Source of the DNA: Sphingosinicella sp963974575 | GTDB lineage: Bacteria; Pseudomonadota; Alphaproteobacteria; Sphingomonadales; Sphingomonadaceae | Assembly (NCBI RefSeq): GCF_963974575.1 | Contig: NZ_CAXBBQ010000008.1 | Span: 69,821-133,820 of the forward strand | Length of the DNA stretch: 64,000 nucleotides | Reading direction: 5' to 3' | Part shown: piece by piece, positions 60,812-64,000 of the stretch | Position numbering within the stretch: position 1 is the first letter of the stretch | How the letters are laid out: the number at the start of each line of letters is the position of its first letter | Translations under genes and position numbers: made by a program | Notes under the pieces: generated by a model | What the model saw: only the letters and a program-made list of their open reading frames with translations | What the model was told of the DNA's origin: nothing | The model's database searches: none

Positions 60812-61984
60812 TCAGTTGCGCGGCAGCGCGCTCTCGGCTAGCTCGGTCCAATAGCTGGCGCCGATCGGCAATATTCGATCGTTGAAATCATACTCAGGAT
60901 TATGGAGCATCGCGCCGCGCTGATGCTCAAGCCCGTTTCCAATGAGCGCATAGCAGCCAGGGCGTTCCTGGAGCATCCATGCGAAGTCTTCGGAGCCCAT
61001 GATGGGCGGTTGGCTAAGATGAGCGCGCGCAGGACCAACCACGGCAGCCGCTACCTGCGCTGCCAGTTCGGTCTGCTTCGGGTGATTGATGACAGGCGGG
61101 CAACGGCGATCGTAATGGAATACAACATTAGCGCCGTAAGCGCCGGCGATCCCCTCACAAAGTCGCCCCATGCTTTGCTCAATATGATCGCGGACAGCAG
61201 GCGAGAATGCTCGAACCGTGCCGCCGAACTCGACCTCGCCGGGAATGACATTGTTCTCATGGCCGCCATTGAGGCGGGTGACGCTGATCACGGCCGGCTC
61301 GCGCGGATCGACCGTGCGTGCTGCGATCTGGTTGAAGCCAAGGACGATCTGGGCAGCGATGGACACTGAATCTATTCCAGCGTGGGGCCACGCCCCGTGA
61401 CCTCCTTTTCCCAGCACTGTCCCATGAAACGAGTCCGCGCAGGCGAGGACCGGGCCGGGCCCGACCGCGATGTGACCTTCTTCCAGGAGCGGATAGTTGT
61501 GCAAACCAAAAACTGCGTCGACCGGAAAACGTCTGAATAGTCCCTCTTCAATCATGCGCTTAGCGCCCGAGACGCTCTCCTCAGCTGGCTGAAAAATGAA
61601 GTGCACTGTCCCACTAAAGTTGAGGGTTCGAGCCAAGTAGTGGGCTGCGCCGAGGAGCATCGCAGTGTGCCCGTCGTGTCCACAGGCGTGCATCTTGCCG
61701 GGATGGCGGGAGCGGTGCGCAAACTCATTGTGTTCACTGATATTCAGCGCGTCCATGTCGGCGCGAAGCCCGATCGCCCGTTTCGATGAACCAACCGACA
61801 GCGATCCTACGACACCAGTCCCTCCCAAGCCCCGCTCAACCTTCAGCCCCCAATCGGACAGCAAACTGGCGACGAGATCAGACGTCGCATGCTCTTCGAA
61901 GGCGGTCTCGGGGTGCCTGTGCAGCCTCCGGCGCCACGCCGTCATGGTTTCCGCCAATGCGCTGATCTCGTGTCGGATCGCCAT
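60812..61984 (-). CDS. M20 amidohydrolase (hippurate/N-acylamino-acid hydrolase-like)
   Basis: A 390-residue M20D metallohydrolase with the metal-binding sequence HACGHDGHTAMLLGAA, the Glu pair in FQPAEESVSGAKRM and LRADMDALNI. Such enzymes hydrolyse N-acyl amino acids, including hippurate (benzoylglycine), and indole-acetyl conjugates. GGAGGG stands 4 bases before the ATG; the longer upstream frame has no similarity. Beside the box operon, hippurate hydrolysis to benzoate is an attractive guess but is not proven. Confidence 0.88.
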   Translation of the reverse strand: MAIRHEISALAETMTAWRRRLHRHPETAFEEHATSDLVASLLSDWGLKVERGLGGTGVVGSLSVGSSKRAIGLRADMDALNISEHNEFAHRSRHPGKMHACGHDGHTAMLLGAAHYLARTLNFSGTVHFIFQPAEESVSGAKRMIEEGLFRRFPVDAVFGLHNYPLLEEGHIAVGPGPVLACADSFHGTVLGKGGHGAWPHAGIDSVSIAAQIVLGFNQIAARTVDPREPAVISVTRLNGGHENNVIPGEVEFGGTVRAFSPAVRDHIEQSMGRLCEGIAGAYGANVVFHYDRRCPPVINHPKQTELAAQVAAAVVGPARAHLSQPPIMGSEDFAWMLQERPGCYALIGNGLEHQRGAMLHNPEYDFNDRILPIGASYWTELAESALPRN

Positions 61985-62144
61985 CGCGCCCTCCTGAAAC
62001 ATATTGGTACTGCCCAGTACAAAGACCTTCGGACCTCGTCGATACGAAGGGTCAAACCTTGCGATTGAGGACATTTGCAAGGCTAGAGCAGAGACTTTTA
62101 TGGTGCCAAGTCGCGATACTGGACGCGCGTCCAAGCCGGACCAA

Positions 62145-63329
62145 TCATTCTCGCCGGAGGAGAACTGCGCCGCCAAGGCTGCCGCCGCCATTGCCAACCA
62201 CCGACACTTTGGCATCCACCACTTGGCGCAGCCCTGCTGACCCGCGAAGCTGTAGAACGGCCTCGTGAAGGTGCCCAAGGCCATGCATGCGCCCTTCAGA
62301 CAGTTGCCCTCCATTCGTATTCAAGGGCAGATCGCCGTCGAGGCGAATGCGCTCTCCCCCCTCGACGAACTCACCCGAGCCACCCTCTTCGCAAAAGCCC
62401 AGCGCCTCAAGCCAAAGCATCGCCAGCCAACTGAAGCCATCATACAGATGCGCCGTATCGACATCGGACTGCTTCAGGTCCGTACGTGACCACATCATGC
62501 GCGCAGCATCGTGCATAGCCATGCGCGGGTAGTCCGTCCGCGACAGCCAAGTATCCATCCGGTTATAGGCGCCGGCGCCGATCGCCTCGATCACAATAGG
62601 AAGCTGCGGAAGATCTCGAGCGATCTCCAATCGTGATACAATGACGGCGGTTGCGCCGTCACACGGCACGTCACAATCGAAGAGCGAGAAGGGCGTCGCG
62701 ACCAATCGGCCCTGCAGGTACTGCTCGAGAGTAAGCGGATCCTTGTAGATAGCCTTTGGATTTTTCGCCGCGTGCTCTCGCTGGACGATTGGGACCGCTG
62801 ACATCTGCTCCCGCGTAATCCCATATCGCTGCATATGGCTGCTGGCATGGCAGGCAACCCAAATCGCGGCTGACGGGGCGTGGTACGGGAGCATGTATTC
62901 GAGCCAGCCGCTCGGCTCCATCCACGAGGGTGCAGCGGCTGATAAAGCGTGGCGCGGTCGCCATCTCTCTCCCACGCCGCGCCAGCAAAGCACGTGATCT
63001 GCAAAGCCTGCACTGATCGCGGACACCGCATTCATGATCGGCGAGAGCGTTGACGCCATTTCGCCAGAACTGTGCCAGTCAAGTGAAAGGCCAAGGCTTG
63101 CTGCAACATCGGCGATCCCGGCGCTGCCCCAGCTCGCGCTTGTGCCGCTTGGAACGGCGGGCCAGCAGCTGGCGCCGCGTATGTCGGCGGGCTCTAGGCC
63201 CGCATCTGCAATCGCTTTCTCGCAGGCGGAGAGTGCGAGTTCAAATGGGTGTATCTTTGGCTTTCGGAAGATCTCGGACTGGCCAAGCCCTGAGATGCAG
63301 GTTTGCTTCTCCGCGTAGCGATTTGACAC
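62145..63329 (-). CDS. Second thiolase-like protein (Ltp/SCP-x type)
   Basis: A 394-residue thiolase fold. It has HLYDGFSWLAMLWLEALGFC (Tyr296) and NTNGGQLSEGRMHGLGH, so the classical His of NTHGG is absent, and the C-terminal Cys loop reads GNGGGSLGG. As with the gene at 22.1 kb, this fits a DUF35-dependent retro-aldolase more than a thiolase. The GTG start has GAGGATCG upstream and follows the DUF35 stop by 1 base. Confidence 0.83.
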   Translation of the reverse strand: MSNRYAEKQTCISGLGQSEIFRKPKIHPFELALSACEKAIADAGLEPADIRGASCWPAVPSGTSASWGSAGIADVAASLGLSLDWHSSGEMASTLSPIMNAVSAISAGFADHVLCWRGVGERWRPRHALSAAAPSWMEPSGWLEYMLPYHAPSAAIWVACHASSHMQRYGITREQMSAVPIVQREHAAKNPKAIYKDPLTLEQYLQGRLVATPFSLFDCDVPCDGATAVIVSRLEIARDLPQLPIVIEAIGAGAYNRMDTWLSRTDYPRMAMHDAARMMWSRTDLKQSDVDTAHLYDGFSWLAMLWLEALGFCEEGGSGEFVEGGERIRLDGDLPLNTNGGQLSEGRMHGLGHLHEAVLQLRGSAGLRQVVDAKVSVVGNGGGSLGGAVLLRRE

Positions 63330-63330
63330 G

Positions 63331-63574
63331 CTAACGATCCTCGAATTCAGGCAAGTACACTTGGCCGAGGGCCACAAAATAGGCTCTGACCTTTAAGCCT
63401 ATCGCAACGCGATCGATCGGCGTGCGGGGCAGATTGCTCATCAGGCGGAGTCCTGGCTGGTCATCAAGTTCGACAATGGCTACAACGTAAGGTACCTCAA
63501 GGCCTTGCACGAACGGCTGGTGCACTACGGTGTAGCCGATTACTGTTCCTGCACCACTCGTTGGCTGAGGCCCC
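63331..63574 (-). pseudogene. DUF35 protein truncated by the IS3 element
   Basis: The C-terminal OB fold of a DUF35 protein remains (GAGTVIGYTVVHQPFVQGLE; PYVVAIVELDDQPGLRLMS). The upstream Zn-ribbon half is missing because the frame runs into the IS end at about 63575. The gene would have been the partner of the thiolase-like gene that follows. Without its promoter and N-terminus, the downstream thiolase-like gene may rely on read-through from the IS. Confidence 0.75.
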
Positions 63575-64000
63575 TGACCTGCCCCATTAGGCGGGTCCAC
63601 CGGATAAGAGAGAGTTCCGGCGGTCGTGGTCGCCCTGGTGGGCAGACCGGAGCGAAGCGTAGGGCAGACCAGCAGGGCGAGGCAAGATGGCTTGCGGGGC
63701 CGGAGGCAGATAACCGATCGAGCTGTGCGGCCTGATGGTATTATAGTGTTCGCGCCAACGGCTGACCAGGATCTGGGCCTCCCTGAGTGTATAGAAGATC
63801 TCGCCGTTGAGCAGCTCGTCGCGCAGCTTGCCGTTAAAGCTTTCGCAGTAGCCATTTTCCCATGGTGATCCCGGCTCGATGTAGAGCGTCTTCACCCCGA
63901 TCCGGGCGAGCCAGTCCCGCACGGCATTGGCGGTAAACTCAGCGCCGTTGTCGGATCGGATATGGGCTGGAGGCCCATGTTTCACGAACAGATCGGTGAG
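63575..64000 (-). mobile_element. IS3-family insertion sequence, right end (continues past window)
   Basis: The boundary is placed at TGACCTGCCCCATTAGG, which has the form of an IS3-family (IS407-group) terminal repeat starting with TG. The element interrupts the DUF35 gene. Only one end lies in the window, so target duplication and the second terminal repeat cannot be checked. Confidence 0.75.
63587..64000 (-). CDS. IS3-family transposase OrfB, C-terminal part (runs off window)
   Basis: About 137 residues of the DDE integrase core: IRSDNGAEFTANAVRDWLAR holds the second Asp, and SPWENGYCESFNGKLRDELL the catalytic Glu about 35 residues later. The YNTIRPHSSIGYLPPAP ending is typical of IS3-family transposases. 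The first Asp and OrfA lie beyond the window. The gene is open to the edge and could be functional. Confidence 0.9.
   Translation of the reverse strand, partial: LTDLFVKHGPPAHIRSDNGAEFTANAVRDWLARIGVKTLYIEPGSPWENGYCESFNGKLRDELLNGEIFYTLREAQILVSRWREHYNTIRPHSSIGYLPPAPQAILPRPAGLPYASLRSAHQGDHDRRNSLLSGGPA

Noticed and set aside
1..64000. tRNA, rRNA or CRISPR arrays
   Set aside because: None seen by eye; no evenly spaced repeats and no rRNA-like or cloverleaf sequence noticed.

Overview
The window is GC-rich and tightly packed. It looks like the chromosome, or a large replicon, of an alphaproteobacterium, most likely of the order Sphingomonadales. The main clues are a TonB receptor with a sphingomonad-style TonB box, a LOV-HTH photoreceptor that closely resembles EL222, a HipBA-type toxin-antitoxin remnant, and CoA-based catabolic genes with thiolase/DUF35 pairs. 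No rRNA, tRNA or CRISPR array was seen.

Region A (1-6.9 kb, minus strand) is a coenzyme F420 operon in the order tetR, fbiC, F420:NADPH oxidoreductase, cofE, cofD, cofC, followed by an aldehyde dehydrogenase that runs off the window. FbiC is the fused two-radical-SAM form, but CofE stands alone. No clear F420-dependent enzyme lies in the 64 kb.

Region B (6.9-32.8 kb, almost all plus strand) is a large catabolic cluster. It begins with an ACAD10/11-type phosphotransferase, SDR, ACAD11-like dehydrogenase, MFS permease and acyl-CoA ligase, a set that recalls the levulinate (lva) route through phosphorylated hydroxyacyl-CoA. A TonB receptor follows, then two tandem periplasmic PQQ/cytochrome c dehydrogenases, a FadB-like enzyme, a thiolase-like/DUF35 pair (possible retro-aldolase), a double CaiB CoA-transferase, a TetR regulator, an enoyl-CoA hydratase-like protein, a flavin reductase, two more MFS permeases and an aldehyde dehydrogenase. 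The set reads as uptake of an unknown alcohol or hydroxy-acid substrate, periplasmic oxidation, CoA activation and beta-oxidation.

Region C (32.9-49.6 kb) starts and ends in toxin-antitoxin debris. A HEPN fragment, a frameshifted hipB and the hipA N-terminus lie on the left, and the hipA C-terminus lies on the right. Between the two hipA pieces sit about 15 kb: a DAB inorganic-carbon pump (dabA, dabB, PII-like protein, divergent LysR), a decayed LuxR regulator, small stress genes, a UspA protein, a TerC protein, and a light/carotenoid group (FAD oxidoreductase, folE, LOV-HTH photoreceptor, a fused IspH-prenyl synthase, crtI).

Region D (49.8-60.4 kb) is an aerobic benzoyl-CoA (box) cluster: DUF4863 and flavodoxin genes on the minus strand; boxR, boxC, boxB, benzoate-CoA ligase, alpha/beta hydrolase, a thiolase remnant, aldo/keto reductase, thioesterase and a ferredoxin-reductase-like flavoprotein on the plus strand. 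boxA and boxD are absent. Region E (60.8-64 kb, minus strand) holds an M20 amidohydrolase, a second thiolase-like gene and a DUF35 gene cut by an IS3-family element that continues past the window.
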